Below, piece after piece: positions 1-9,800 of a stretch of 64,000 nt of DNA. Every line of letters starts with the position of its first letter. The first letter of the stretch is position 1. The DNA lies in assembly GCA_910586615.1 (NCBI GenBank), contig CAJUJP010000001.1, positions 1-64,000 on the forward strand. Direction: 5' to 3'. The notes under the pieces are model-generated. The model searched no databases. It was not told where the DNA came from and saw only the letters and a list, made by a program, of their open reading frames with translations. Made by a program: the position numbers and the translations under genes. This stretch comes from an uncultured Lachnospiraceae bacterium. GTDB taxonomy: Bacteria; Bacillota; Clostridia; Lachnospirales; Lachnospiraceae.

Positions 1-130
1 TAAAAACTTTTAATAACGGAAATCTCAAAAATAGGAGCTTCAAAATAGCGGAAACCTTAATAACAGAAACCTCAAAAATAAAAACTTTAAATAGTGGAAG
101 CCTTAAAATATCGCAACCTCAAACAATAGA
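1..130. repeat. Degenerate 15-17 bp direct repeats
   Basis: About eight imperfect copies of a purine-rich unit resembling AAATAaCGGAAaCCTcA follow each other from the left edge of the window to just before the SGNH gene. Copies differ by substitutions and by 1-2 bases in length. The array may continue to the left of the window. It lies inside an open reading frame (see the partial CDS), so it could be either a repetitive protein tail or a non-coding low-complexity spacer. Confidence 0.5.
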
Positions 131-149
131 AAGAGCAAGAAAAACATGA
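3..149 (+). CDS. Possible C-terminal tail of an upstream gene (5' partial)
   Basis: Frame 3 is open from the window edge to a TGA that overlaps the ATG of the next gene as ATGA, the usual sign of translational coupling. The visible 48 residues are polar and repetitive (two copies of N-x-G-x-L-K) and rich in Lys, Thr and Ser. If real, it is the tail of a protein whose body lies left of the window. An MBOAT-type acyltransferase would be a reasonable partner for the DltD-like gene that follows, but nothing here shows that. The repeat content alone could also keep the frame open by chance. Confidence 0.3.
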   Translation, partial: KTFNNGNLKNRSFKIAETLITETSKIKTLNSGSLKISQPQTIERARKT

Positions 150-1234
150 AGAATCAAAAACCATATGCCGACACTGCAAAGTCCGGCAATACAGAAAACA
201 GCATGGAAAACAACTCAGAAAATAATGCCCGGCACGATACCGGCACGAAAGAAAGTACATGCGGCACACACCACACCGTCAGGAAATACGATGTTTTCCG
301 CTTCCTCATGAAATGTATCCTGATTCCCGGCGCAGCCATGCTTATCATATGGGCTTTGAATAAGCCTTATAAAGAAATCGACGACCAGAAATATATGGAT
401 GTAGCCAAATTCGGTATGCTTGGAAAGCAGTACTGGGAAATCCATGTGGGAAATCTTGGAAGTTCCCACGGTGCATATGATTTCGTCTATGATACAATTA
501 CAAAACGGGGCTATATCTGTTTTAACTTCGCCAACACGAGCCAGAGTTATGATTACGACTATGCGATTCTTAAGGAATTCGGGAAATATATGGAGACAGA
601 CAGCGTGCTCTTTATTCCCGTTTCCTATTTTTCCTTCAACAATGAAGTGGTGAACAGTTCGGAAGCCGAAGCGATGAGCGTCCGTTACTATCGTTTCCTT
701 TCCCCGGAAAACATCCCGGATTATGACCCTTATGTGGATCTGATCACCAACCGCCTGCCGATCCTGTCGGCCGGCCAGGATATATTAAAGCTGTTTCCCA
801 GACTGGAACTTTCCCTTACCGCCCACGCGGCAGATACCGGCACAGATACGGCCGAATTTGCACGGCGTGCCAAAGAGCGCTACAGCAGACACTTTGACGG
901 GAAAGAAGAATATTTCATGCCGGAGCGGATTCAGGAACTGCGTGACATCATCGCCTACTGTCAGGCCAATAAGATCACCCCTGTCCTGATCACCACGCCA
1001 TTCTCCTCTTACTACAGGGATCTGGTTTCGCAGGAATTCCTGCAGGAATTCGAGACAACGGTACGCACCATCGCAGATGACACAGGTGTCAATTATTATG
1101 ATTACTCTGATGATGAAAGATTTCGGGATAACCTGGACTATTTCTCCGATTCAGACCACCTCAACGATGAAGGCGCTGCCTATTTCGTGAAGCTGTTATG
1201 GAATGAAGTAACCGAACTGGAAAGATTCCACTAA
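146..1234 (+). CDS. SGNH/DltD-like membrane-anchored hydrolase or acyltransferase accessory protein
   Basis: The 362-residue protein has a polar N-terminus of about 50 residues, one membrane segment around residues 53-72, and then an extracellular SGNH-type domain. The nucleophile loop reads LGSSHGAYDF (about residues 107-116) and the C-terminal catalytic pair is in DSDHLNDEGA (about residues 335-344). This is the DltD/AlgX-like arrangement. Such proteins act with MBOAT membrane acyltransferases to O-acylate wall polymers or glycans. No MBOAT is visible, but the ATGA overlap with an upstream open frame leaves room for one left of the window. It ends 27 bp from the convergent ChbG-like gene. 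The SD is weak, consistent with coupling. The substrate is unknown. Confidence 0.75.
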   Translation: MKNQKPYADTAKSGNTENSMENNSENNARHDTGTKESTCGTHHTVRKYDVFRFLMKCILIPGAAMLIIWALNKPYKEIDDQKYMDVAKFGMLGKQYWEIHVGNLGSSHGAYDFVYDTITKRGYICFNFANTSQSYDYDYAILKEFGKYMETDSVLFIPVSYFSFNNEVVNSSEAEAMSVRYYRFLSPENIPDYDPYVDLITNRLPILSAGQDILKLFPRLELSLTAHAADTGTDTAEFARRAKERYSRHFDGKEEYFMPERIQELRDIIAYCQANKITPVLITTPFSSYYRDLVSQEFLQEFETTVRTIADDTGVNYYDYSDDERFRDNLDYFSDSDHLNDEGAAYFVKLLWNEVTELERFH

Positions 1235-1261
1235 AAAGCAATCCGCATGGTCTGCTCCATT

Positions 1262-2197
1262 TCACAGCAGTTCCCTGATCCGCCCTACAGCTTCCATCTC
1301 CACATGACGGTCCTCCCGCAGGTAAAAGTCCTTTGCAGCTTCCGCCCCGATCTCCTCTGTCACTTCCGCCGGCAGCGTCAGACCGGGGTGAAACAGAATT
1401 TCCAGCACCCGTCCGTCTTTTTCGGCTTTCGCCGCAATTGCAGGATACAATCTGACAATCCTGTCATAATCCATATAACCGCTCATCACAAGTCCCCACA
1501 GATACATCGGCTCTAAATGATGTTTTTTTGCATAGCGGTCTGCCTTGCGTGAATACATGGACAGCAGTCTGTTCTTCACGAAATTGACGGGGCGGTAAGT
1601 CTTCCAGAGAGCCGTCTGAAAGACAAACGCCCCCAGCATTTCCCTGGAATTTCGAATATATTCTATTTCATATCCTTCCTCAGCAATTACTTCGACCAGA
1701 GCCTCCCATACCACAGGGATCATGTGGGCGTGCTGGTGGGAGTCGATACGTAAACCCTTTTGCCCGCAAGTAACGCCGGCTTTTTTCCCGATTTCCATAG
1801 CACGGTCTACCGCCGCCTGCACCCTTTCGATCTGCGCCCTGATCTCTTTTTTCAACTGCGCCTTCGCCCCAGAACGTTTCCACGGCAGATAGGACAGCGC
1901 AAACAAACCGCCCCAGGACAGTCCCATCAAAGTGCTCCCCTCTTTTACCAGAAAAGGAACCTTCCCCTCTTCTGCAAGGCTGCGGCCTTCCACAAAATCC
2001 AGATGCACAGACATCCGGGGCAGAAAAGGCAGCTTCGGAATCTCTTCATAAAATAATTCCATGCACTCTTGAAAGCAGGACATATTGGGCACAATACTGA
2101 TACTGTCCAACTGCCCTTTTTTCATGCAGGCAAGCATATCCTTCGACGTGTTGACTGTCAGCGCGTAATCATCCGCGTGAATATCTGTTTTTACCAT
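1262..2197 (-). CDS. ChbG/YdjC (HpnK)-family carbohydrate deacetylase
   Basis: The N-terminal HADDYALT (metal-binding Asp pair), the central DSHQHAH and the C-terminal FHPG are the ChbG/YdjC metal-site motifs. The family hydrolyses N-acetyl groups from sugars. I start at the ATG at 2197 because a GGAG lies 6 bases upstream; longer frames run back into the preceding gene. About 311 residues, normal for the family. It directly follows a polyprenyl-phosphate GT2. That pair resembles FlmF2-NaxD of Francisella, where a YdjC enzyme deacetylates undecaprenyl-phosphate-GalNAc. I infer a lipid-linked HexNAc substrate here. No signal peptide is seen, so the active site is presumably cytoplasmic or at the inner face. 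Confidence 0.85.
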   Translation of the reverse strand: MVKTDIHADDYALTVNTSKDMLACMKKGQLDSISIVPNMSCFQECMELFYEEIPKLPFLPRMSVHLDFVEGRSLAEEGKVPFLVKEGSTLMGLSWGGLFALSYLPWKRSGAKAQLKKEIRAQIERVQAAVDRAMEIGKKAGVTCGQKGLRIDSHQHAHMIPVVWEALVEVIAEEGYEIEYIRNSREMLGAFVFQTALWKTYRPVNFVKNRLLSMYSRKADRYAKKHHLEPMYLWGLVMSGYMDYDRIVRLYPAIAAKAEKDGRVLEILFHPGLTLPAEVTEEIGAEAAKDFYLREDRHVEMEAVGRIRELL

Positions 2198-2216
2198 TTC
2201 AATCTCCATTCCGGCA

Positions 2217-3371
2217 TCAGTCTTTATCCGCCGGATCTTCCTTCCACACAAAGGTATCAATAATATACCGGGGCCTGTGTTTCGTCTCCATGTAGATCTT
2301 TCCCACATATTCTCCGATGATTCCCAGAGAAAGCAGTGTCACGCCGCCGATCAGCAGTGATACGATCATCGTGGTTGTGTAGCCGGGCACGTTATTGCCC
2401 ATGGCCCAGTCCACCAGACTGATAATACACATGATAAAGCTGAAAACAAAAACCACAAAGCCCAGCGCACTGATCATCCTCAAGGGCCTGGTGCTCATGG
2501 ATGTGATCCCGTCCGTAGCAAGCGTAACCATTTTGCTCAAAGTATATTTGGAATGCCCCGCCTCTCTCGCTTTTACGTCAAAATAAACCACGTCGGAGGG
2601 AAATCCCATGGTAGGGATCAGCCCGCGCAGAAAAAGATTTGTCTCCTTGTATTCCGCCAGCGCGTCCAGCGCCTTTCTGGACATCAGCCTGTAATCCGCA
2701 TGGTTTGTGATCACATTGCTGCCCAGCAAGTGCATCAGATTATAGTAGATCGTCGCCGTTCCCTTTTTAAATGCGCCGTCGGAATGCCTGTCATTGCGCA
2801 CGCCATACACCACCTCGCTGCCTGCCATATAACATTCCAGAAATTTGTCCAGCGCTTCGATATCCTGCTGCAGATCCGCGTCAATGGTCACCACCGCATC
2901 CGCATATTGTCTGGCTGTCATCATGCCCGCAAGGATTGCGCTCTGATGGCCGTAATTGCCTGCCAGACTGACCACCGAAAACAGGGTGTCCTGTGCGGCC
3001 GTCCTGTGCAAAAGGCGCAGTGTATCGTCCTTGCTCCCGTCATTGACAAACATGACCTTGCTTCCCGCCGCAATCCTTCCTGCCTGCGCAAGACGGCGCA
3101 TCTTATCTCCCAGCACCTGTGCCGATTTCTCGATAACTTCTTCTTCATTGTAACAAGGCACCACCAGGTATAAGACCGGAATGTCTCTTCCTTCTTTTTG
3201 CCCGTTTACGCTTTCCCGCGTCTCATTCATGTCCTCTGTTTCCTCTGTTCTCTCTGTTTTCCTGCTATCCATAACTTCGCCATGATTGTTCATTTTCCCG
3301 ACATCACCGCTTCTGATACTTTCTACGATGTCATTGGTAAAAATTTCAGTGCCGGCCGCTTGATTCGTCAT
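2217..3371 (-). CDS. GtrB/ArnC-like polyprenyl-phosphate glycosyltransferase (GT2)
   Basis: A GT2 domain begins with YLVVPCYNEEEV, carries the DAD of TIDADLQQD as metal site, and is followed by two membrane segments (around residues 300-320 and 335-360) ending in GIIGEYVGKIYME, the signature of the DPM1/GtrB/ArnC group. These enzymes load a sugar onto undecaprenyl phosphate. The N-terminal ~65 residues before the GT domain are polar (rich in Glu, Thr, Arg) and the start is uncertain. The frame allows a GTG at 3431 that would overlap the upstream epimerase; ATG at 3371 avoids the overlap; ATGs at 3293, 3272 and 3230 are also possible. It lies in the GT8-ugd-epimerase-GT2-deacetylase operon. 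Confidence 0.85.
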   Translation of the reverse strand: MTNQAAGTEIFTNDIVESIRSGDVGKMNNHGEVMDSRKTERTEETEDMNETRESVNGQKEGRDIPVLYLVVPCYNEEEVIEKSAQVLGDKMRRLAQAGRIAAGSKVMFVNDGSKDDTLRLLHRTAAQDTLFSVVSLAGNYGHQSAILAGMMTARQYADAVVTIDADLQQDIEALDKFLECYMAGSEVVYGVRNDRHSDGAFKKGTATIYYNLMHLLGSNVITNHADYRLMSRKALDALAEYKETNLFLRGLIPTMGFPSDVVYFDVKAREAGHSKYTLSKMVTLATDGITSMSTRPLRMISALGFVVFVFSFIMCIISLVDWAMGNNVPGYTTTMIVSLLIGGVTLLSLGIIGEYVGKIYMETKHRPRYIIDTFVWKEDPADKD

Positions 3372-3403
3372 CCGGAAGCGCCCGACGTTTCTTTCATGCC
3401 TTT

Positions 3404-4399
3404 CTACACATGATAATACTCCCGATACCACGCTACAAACCTGCCAAGCCCCTCCTCAATAGATGTATCCGGCTTGAAATCATAGTCCCGCATCAGATCC
3501 GAGACGTCGGCATATGTCTGATAAACGTCCCCCGGCTGCATGGGCAGATACTCCTTCACTGCCGTCCTGCCCAGACACTTCTCCAGTGTCTCAATATAAT
3601 CCATCAGCTTTTCAGGCTTATTGTTGCCGATATTATAGAGCTTATAGCGTACACCCTGTTCATTTGCCGCCGGCGGATTGCACAGAATGTTCTCGATTCC
3701 CTTGACAATATCATCAATATACGTGAAATCCCTGTACATATCTCCATTGTTATAGATCTGGATCGGCTCTCCCGCCATGATCTTCTTTGTAAACTTAAAA
3801 TATGCCATATCCGGTCTGCCAAACGGACCGTATACAGTAAAAAAGCGAAGACCGGTAGCCGGAATATTATATAATTTACTGTAGGCATGGGCCATCAGCT
3901 CATTGGATTTCTTCGTTGCCGCATAAAGGCTCACCGGCCCGTCCACCTTATCCTCAGTGGAAAAAGGAACCTTCTCATTTCCGCCGTAAACAGAGCTTGA
4001 GGAAGCATACACAAGATGCTCCACCGGAAAGTACCGGCATCCCTCAAGAATATGGAAAAATCCCATCATATTGGACTGCATATAGGCAGTGGGATTGTCA
4101 ATGCTGTAACGCACGCCCGCCTGTGCTCCAAGATTCACCACCACATGGGGGGAATACTCCTGAAACAGCCGGATCACATCTCCCTGATCAGCCAGATCAC
4201 CTTTGATAAACGTATAATTCTCATATTCTTTCAAAACAGCCAGCCTGTCTTTTTTAAGCTGAACATCATAATAGTCATTCAGATTATCAAATCCGATCAC
4301 TCTTGCCCCCCGTGTCAGAAGGCTTCTGGACAGATGATACCCGATAAAACCTGCGCCGCCTGTTACAAGAAAAGTCTTACTCACATCTAATGGATTCAT
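3404..4399 (-). CDS. UDP-glucuronate 4-epimerase-like SDR
   Basis: An extended short-chain dehydrogenase with the NAD-binding TGGAGFIGYHLS near residue 13, the catalytic ASSSSVYG and YAATKKSNE (Tyr-x3-Lys), and the FFTVYGPFGRPDMA stretch typical of UDP-glucuronate 4-epimerases (CapI/LspL group). The enzyme would convert UDP-GlcA to UDP-GalA. The immediately upstream gene is UDP-glucose dehydrogenase, which makes its substrate, so the assignment is supported by both sequence and context. 331 residues, normal length. AGGAGG lies 4 bases before the ATG. Other UDP-hexose 4-epimerases are the alternative. Confidence 0.85.
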   Translation of the reverse strand: MNPLDVSKTFLVTGGAGFIGYHLSRSLLTRGARVIGFDNLNDYYDVQLKKDRLAVLKEYENYTFIKGDLADQGDVIRLFQEYSPHVVVNLGAQAGVRYSIDNPTAYMQSNMMGFFHILEGCRYFPVEHLVYASSSSVYGGNEKVPFSTEDKVDGPVSLYAATKKSNELMAHAYSKLYNIPATGLRFFTVYGPFGRPDMAYFKFTKKIMAGEPIQIYNNGDMYRDFTYIDDIVKGIENILCNPPAANEQGVRYKLYNIGNNKPEKLMDYIETLEKCLGRTAVKEYLPMQPGDVYQTYADVSDLMRDYDFKPDTSIEEGLGRFVAWYREYYHV

Positions 4400-4439
4400 G
4401 CACCCTCCTGCATTTCTTTATAATCTATTCCCCCTGCAT

Positions 4440-4459
4440 ATTGCAAGCTTGCTTGCAAT
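4440..4459. repeat. 20-bp near-perfect palindrome between ugd and the epimerase gene
   Basis: ATTGCAAGC and GCTTGCAAT are exact inverted 9-base arms separated by TT. It lies in the 85-bp gap of the operon, upstream of the SD of the epimerase gene. The 2-nt loop is too short for an RNA hairpin without opening base pairs and there is no T-tract, so a terminator is unlikely. It could be a protein-binding site or an mRNA processing or stability element. Confidence 0.4.
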
Positions 4460-4484
4460 ACTGTATTTCAGGCATTCTCCTGCT

Positions 4485-5795
4485 CTATCTTCCAATACTG
4501 TAATACTCAACGCCTGCATCCTTCATGTCGCCCAGACTGTACAGATTGCGGCCGTCGTATACAAGCGGAATCCGCATTTTTTCCTTATATGTCACAGGAG
4601 ACACACTTTTGATTTCTCTCCACTCCGTAAAAATAAAACAGATGTTGGCATCCTGCAGAGCCTCTTCAGGAGAAGACACATACTGAATGGTTCCTTTCCC
4701 GTATGCACCCTCCGGAAATCTGGCCTTGAAATTATCTGTCGCAACGGGATCGTATGCGTAGATATTTGCCCCGCTGTCCAGCAGAAGCTGCACATTATCC
4801 AGCGAAGGGGCTTCACGCAGATCATCTGTTCCGGCCTTAAATGCCAGCCCCAGTACCGCCACCTTCAGATTCTGGAATGTGATCATCCGGTTGCTGGCCT
4901 TATAGAACAGCTTCGTCTTCTGCTCCGCATTCACATCCACCGCCGCCTCCACGGTACGCAGTTTATAACCGTGCTGTCTGGCGATATATTTCAGTGCCTT
5001 CGTATCCTTCGGAAAACAGCTTCCGCCGTAACCCACTCCCGCATTCAAAAACCGTGAGCCGATTCTGGCATCATAACTCATGCCCTTCGCCACCGCATCT
5101 ATATCCGCGCCCACCAGTTCGCAGAGATTGGCGATATCATTCATATAAGAGATTTTCAGAGCAAGGAAATCATTACATGCATACTTGATCATCTCTGCCG
5201 AACGCCGTCCCACTGACACAATGGGAAGCCCGAAAGGCTCGTAGATCTTCTTTAATACGGCCTCCGCCTCTCTGGTCTCTGTACCGATAATGATTCTTGC
5301 CGCATGAAGGGTATCATGCACCGCCGAACCCTGCGCAAGAAATTCCGGGTTGGATGCCACTTCAACCTTCACATCCCGGGTAAGGAAATCCCGGATAAAC
5401 TGCTCCACCTTATCATTGGTTCCCACAGGCACAGTGGATTTCACCACCACCAGACAATCCCGTTCCACAGATTCCGCGATCTGTCTGGAAACCGTAGCAA
5501 TATAACTCAGATTAGCAGAACCGTCGGGCTGCTCCGGTGTGCCCACGCCGATAAAAATCGCATCCACATCTCTGTATGCATTTTGGTAATCGGTGGTGTA
5601 ATGCAGTCTGCCCGTGGCATTGTTTTTCTGCATCAGTTCTTCCAGCCCCTCCTCATAGATCGGGGATCTGCCGGACTCCATTAGTCTCACTTTCTTCTCG
5701 TCCACATCCACACAAGTGACATCGTGTCCCATTTCCGCAAAGCACACGCCTGCAACAAGTCCCACATATCCAGTTCCGGCAACCGCAATTTTCAT
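4485..5795 (-). CDS. ugd: UDP-glucose 6-dehydrogenase
   Basis: A full-length 436-residue enzyme. The N-terminal Rossmann motif is GTGYVGLVAG, the catalytic cysteine is in GGSCFPKDTKAL (about residue 257), and the C-terminal UDP-binding half includes LAFKAGTDDLREAPS. It oxidises UDP-glucose to UDP-glucuronate with two NAD+. Its stop is followed by the UDP-glucuronate 4-epimerase gene, and its start overlaps the stop of the upstream GT8 gene by 4 bases (ATGA), so the genes are translationally coupled. AAGGAG lies 9 bases before the ATG. In this locus the product supplies uronic acids to a surface polysaccharide. Confidence 0.97.
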   Translation of the reverse strand: MKIAVAGTGYVGLVAGVCFAEMGHDVTCVDVDEKKVRLMESGRSPIYEEGLEELMQKNNATGRLHYTTDYQNAYRDVDAIFIGVGTPEQPDGSANLSYIATVSRQIAESVERDCLVVVKSTVPVGTNDKVEQFIRDFLTRDVKVEVASNPEFLAQGSAVHDTLHAARIIIGTETREAEAVLKKIYEPFGLPIVSVGRRSAEMIKYACNDFLALKISYMNDIANLCELVGADIDAVAKGMSYDARIGSRFLNAGVGYGGSCFPKDTKALKYIARQHGYKLRTVEAAVDVNAEQKTKLFYKASNRMITFQNLKVAVLGLAFKAGTDDLREAPSLDNVQLLLDSGANIYAYDPVATDNFKARFPEGAYGKGTIQYVSSPEEALQDANICFIFTEWREIKSVSPVTYKEKMRIPLVYDGRNLYSLGDMKDAGVEYYSIGR

Positions 5796-6742
5796 TTTCC
5801 TAATCTCCTTCGTTCTTCTTTGATATTTGTTAACTTACGCAGACCTCTTTCCAGAATGGTAGGACCGTGATACCGTCTCGCCGCCGCCTCGTCAAAAAGC
5901 CCCTTAAGTTCCGGGCGGCTGTTGACGTAAGTCCACCATCTGTCACCCAGATTAGTATCATACCGTTTCCAGGGCTTGTCGCCGGCATAATGTATGATCA
6001 CAGGAGACGCCAGCGCTTCTTCGCACTCCTGCTCCGTGAAAATTCCTTCTCTGACAAACCCTGCATAGTCCGCCTCTGACATATAGGCTAACCGGTTGTA
6101 TCTGGGCGGCAGATAATAAATCGCATCCCGGCAGGTAATATTCAGAATATCCTGATCCTGATAATACAGCTTCTCTTTAGCCCATTTCTTCCACTTCTCT
6201 TCCAGATTGCGTTCCCGTATCTTTGACAGATCAAGCAGTGTCACGCCGGCATTGATATATCTTCCCCGCATCAGCTCCAAATGCTTCCAGTATGGCCGCG
6301 GGCTGTTCCACTCCCATTTATCAGAGAGGTTCACCGCGCCCTTCACCGCCGCCAGCACCGCATCCCCCAGATCCGCCTGCCACACCGGCAGAAGACTGCC
6401 GCACACAAGCACATCCACGTCCATATATAAGATTCTGTCCACTTCGGGAAGCAGACGGTGCAGCATCAGCCGAAGATAGGTTCCTGCGGAGATGCCCCTC
6501 ACCTCATAAGCGCCCTGATAAGGGTTGTCCACCGGCACCACAGTAAGCTTATCCTTATATTCTTCCGTCCGGGCAATCCTTTGCAGCTTTGCCTCCACCC
6601 CGGCAGCTTCCTTCGTACAGACGCAGTAAACATGGCAGTCAACGCCATCTGCTCTTGTCTGATCCAGCAGCGAGCTGACCGCGGCCTGCACCTGTGCAGT
6701 CAGTTTTTCATCAAAGCAAAATGCTATCTTCAGCTCATTCAA
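5792..6742 (-). CDS. GT8-family glycosyltransferase (LgtC-like)
   Basis: The N-terminus LKIAFCFDEK and the metal site ILYMDVDVLV (DxD) followed by RYINAGVTLLDL and IIHYAGDKPWK are the GT8 blocks of LgtC-type retaining galactosyl/glucosyltransferases. I place the start at TTG 6742, since GGAGGA lies 9 bases upstream and in frame; an ATG at 6787 lacks an SD and its extra 15 residues (MPDMWEYVFFGGTEL) simply translate the leader and the SD. About 316 residues. It is first in the operon behind the promoter at 6802-6830. Donor and acceptor are not predictable. Confidence 0.85.
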   Translation of the reverse strand: MNELKIAFCFDEKLTAQVQAAVSSLLDQTRADGVDCHVYCVCTKEAAGVEAKLQRIARTEEYKDKLTVVPVDNPYQGAYEVRGISAGTYLRLMLHRLLPEVDRILYMDVDVLVCGSLLPVWQADLGDAVLAAVKGAVNLSDKWEWNSPRPYWKHLELMRGRYINAGVTLLDLSKIRERNLEEKWKKWAKEKLYYQDQDILNITCRDAIYYLPPRYNRLAYMSEADYAGFVREGIFTEQECEEALASPVIIHYAGDKPWKRYDTNLGDRWWTYVNSRPELKGLFDEAAARRYHGPTILERGLRKLTNIKEERRRLGK

Positions 6743-6801
6743 TAATTCTGTTCCTCCAAAAAATACGTATTCCCACATATCCGGCATTTTGCCATAATAG
6801 T

Positions 6802-6830
6802 ATTCTACCTTTATACCGGAGAAAAATCAA
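6802..6830 (-). promoter_or_regulatory. Sigma-A-type promoter for the GT8-ugd operon
   Basis: On the minus strand TTGATT (6825-6830) and TAGAAT (6802-6807) are 17 bp apart and about 60 bp upstream of the TTG start of the GT8 gene. The -35 box overlaps the T-tract of the terminator of the upstream CotH-like gene, so the operon starts directly where the previous transcript ends. Confidence 0.5.
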
Positions 6831-6864
6831 GGCGGCCGATACCGGAACATCGTTCCGTCCGGCC
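6824..6864 (-). terminator. Intrinsic terminator after the CotH-like gene
   Basis: Minus-strand transcript: a GC-rich stem (GGCCGG..CGGAAC / GTTCCG..CGGCC with a GAT loop and small internal mismatches) followed by TTGATTTTTC. It lies 20 bp beyond the stop of the CotH-like gene. Confidence 0.55.
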
Positions 6865-6885
6865 TTCGGCCTCGCTGTTACTTCC

Positions 6886-9800
6886 CTACTGCTGCGCGTA
6901 TAACTTCAAATCCGTCTCCACCGGCCGGCTTCTGTCATAGGTTTCCCCGTCCTGTCCGCGCCAGTCCTTCTGTGCCAGACACTCCACCGCATAGTTCAGC
7001 GTATCTTCCGGAATCTGCTCCCCGTCTTTGACATAGGTCACCGCCACCATCATATCGCCGTCATAAAAGCAAACCCGATGATAGAGATCTCCTGACAGCC
7101 AGACTTCATTGAAATAAGCCGTCCTGTTTTCCATATAATCTTTCATCCAGTCTACAGCCTGATCCCAGTCCCGCAGATCGGACCGCCTTGTATAGCTGTC
7201 GCTGTGTGCCCACCTCACATCATCCATTTCTATGGAGCTGCGTATTTCGCTGCGCAGCGTATCCACATCTTCTTCCAGCAGCTTTTCCAGCTCCGGTCTC
7301 ATACGGCTTTCATACTGTCCGGTAAGACAGTTATAAAACGTCTTGTTATCGTACAAAGTTCCGTACCATCCGTTCCGGAAGAAGCTGCACCGTACATCTT
7401 TTCCCAGAAAATCATTGCCCCATGCAATATCGTAATCCCAGATCGGACCTGCAAAAAGCTTTGTGCCCTTGTCTTTATAGTAAAACACACTGTACCGGTT
7501 GGCATCCGTATCATTGGTCAGTTCGTTGATCAGATAAAGAAGACTCCAGGATTCCAGATCAATATATTCCAGATATTCATCCGACTGCTCCGCTTTTTCT
7601 GTACATTCTAGCAAACATTCAGAATATTCTTTGATGTACCGGTACTCTTCATAAGTAGGATTTTGCGGGCTTTTGAGCTCCACCTGCCGGCCGCCGGCCA
7701 TAAAATACCCCGCCTCGTCTTCACCGATTCTGTCATTGAATTCAAGCAGGTATCCGTCCCGGGGCCGCAGACTCTGTCCCTGAGGCAGATCATACTCCCA
7801 CCACGCGCCTTCCCCGTCTCTGATATATTTTCCTGTTTCCGGTTCTGTTTCCTCTCCTTCCATTGACTCCGGGGACGTGCCTGATGCCTCCTCCGCCGGA
7901 AGCTCCACACGATTTTTCCCTGTTTCTATCTTCTCACATACAAGATAATTTCCCGCATATACGCCGTTTAACCATACATCGGCGTAGGCGGAATCCACAG
8001 CATACTGCAGACCGATATCCCGTGCGATATCATAGGTGATTTTGTTGCGCATACGTGTGGCATCCAGAGCATTTGCCTGCAGCACCCACTTTTTGGCCGG
8101 CGACATGCCCGCCAGACCTGTGTCCTGGGCCAAAGCTATGGTATAGGATCTTTTCTCTTCCTCCCAGCTGGAATTGCCTCTGCCCGAAATCTTCACCAGC
8201 CCGCCTGCATAGACTGTCTGTCCCTTTTCGTCCAGACTCACCATTTCTCCGGACTCATAATTCTTTTTGTCCATGTGAAGCCATTCCATACTGCCGGACT
8301 GTGTACTGATAAACACTGCCGGAAGATTTTCAGACTGCATCACGCATAACTGATACACTACAGCACTGCCGGAAGCCTTGTCTGTGATCTGCAGAATTAT
8401 ATCTGACTCTGCATCCTTCCCCGCACCGCCAGATACAAACGGATCGCCGTCCATAATTCTTTTCCCGGCACAGTTTACTTCATAGTTACTCTCATCATAT
8501 GACCACTGCATATCCAATAGATCCGCCGCCGCAGGCAGAAAAGCATACAGCTTCTCCTCATCCTGCCACAGCCTGATGCGCTGCCTTTCATCGCCGGAAA
8601 TTGTAATGCCGATATTAAGCCCGTTCTCTTCTTTGCTTTCGCTCACCGTCTCTCCCGTACCAAAGTATCTGTCCAGACAATCCATTCTCTGCCCGATGAA
8701 GGTCCTCAGCCTGAGTATATCCTTCTCATACTCTTCGGCCTTCCCGCTGCGGGCAGCATAACCGCCTGCAGCCAGCTGTTCCGCACACTGCTCCTGATAT
8801 TGCAGTAAGGCTTCTGTATCCAGAAGATCCTTTCTCAACTCCTGCCATCTCTCCGCTGCCTGTACCCGCAGTGAGTCACCGTACCATTCTACGAGTTTGT
8901 CGTAGGGTTCATCCGCCAGCACCGCTTCTGCCGCCGTCAGGGACTGCCAGCCGATCCCGGAAGGATAAATTCCAAATACATATTTGCTCCTTGTGGGCAT
9001 CCTGCGGAATATATACTGCCCTTTCTTTTCACTGGCGATCACATAATATTCCTGCGTACTGTTACGGATCCCGCATACCGCCTGCAGCCAGAGTTGATAA
9101 TCCATACAATTCTCTATGCTTACAGGCACATCCTTCTGCACGTCGATGTTTCTCTCCGCATCATCCGGGCTTCTTTCACCGGGATCCTCCTGTTCCTCGC
9201 CGTCCGTACCGCTATACATATTCTCCCGCGTATTCTCCTGTGTTCCTGCTTCCCACAGGCTTTCATACTCCTCCAAAGCTGTTCTGTTTTCAGGTGTGTC
9301 CTCATCCCCTACCATCTCATATATTCCGGTTCCGTCCCCGGAAAAGTCTTCCAGCTTATATACGCGGTCATCTTTTTTTAATTTCAGATACCCTTTGCCC
9401 ACCTTCGGTACAAGATAGTACAGCCCCAGATATTCCCCGTCGGCTATGACCTCGGCATATTCCATTTCCCTGTGAAGCTCCCCGTCTGTGCAGATCACGT
9501 TCCACACATAAGCGGCAAGCATCTCCCGTACCGCACTGACATCCGCCTCATGCACCGGATACAGTTTCCAGGAGGAATGCTTATCCAGTCCTGCCAGCCG
9601 GAGATTTCGCTCCTTCTGAAAATCCCCTTCATAGAGCTTGAAAGAAATCACTCCCGACTGATAGTTCTCCTTAAACTCAGCCTCAGATTCCTTTACACTC
9701 ATCACATCTATATCTTCTCTGTCCGGGTCATGCACCACCAGTCTTCCCTTGCCGTAATCTGCAGTAAGTCTTCCCTCTCCTGAGTCTATCCTGAGCATGG

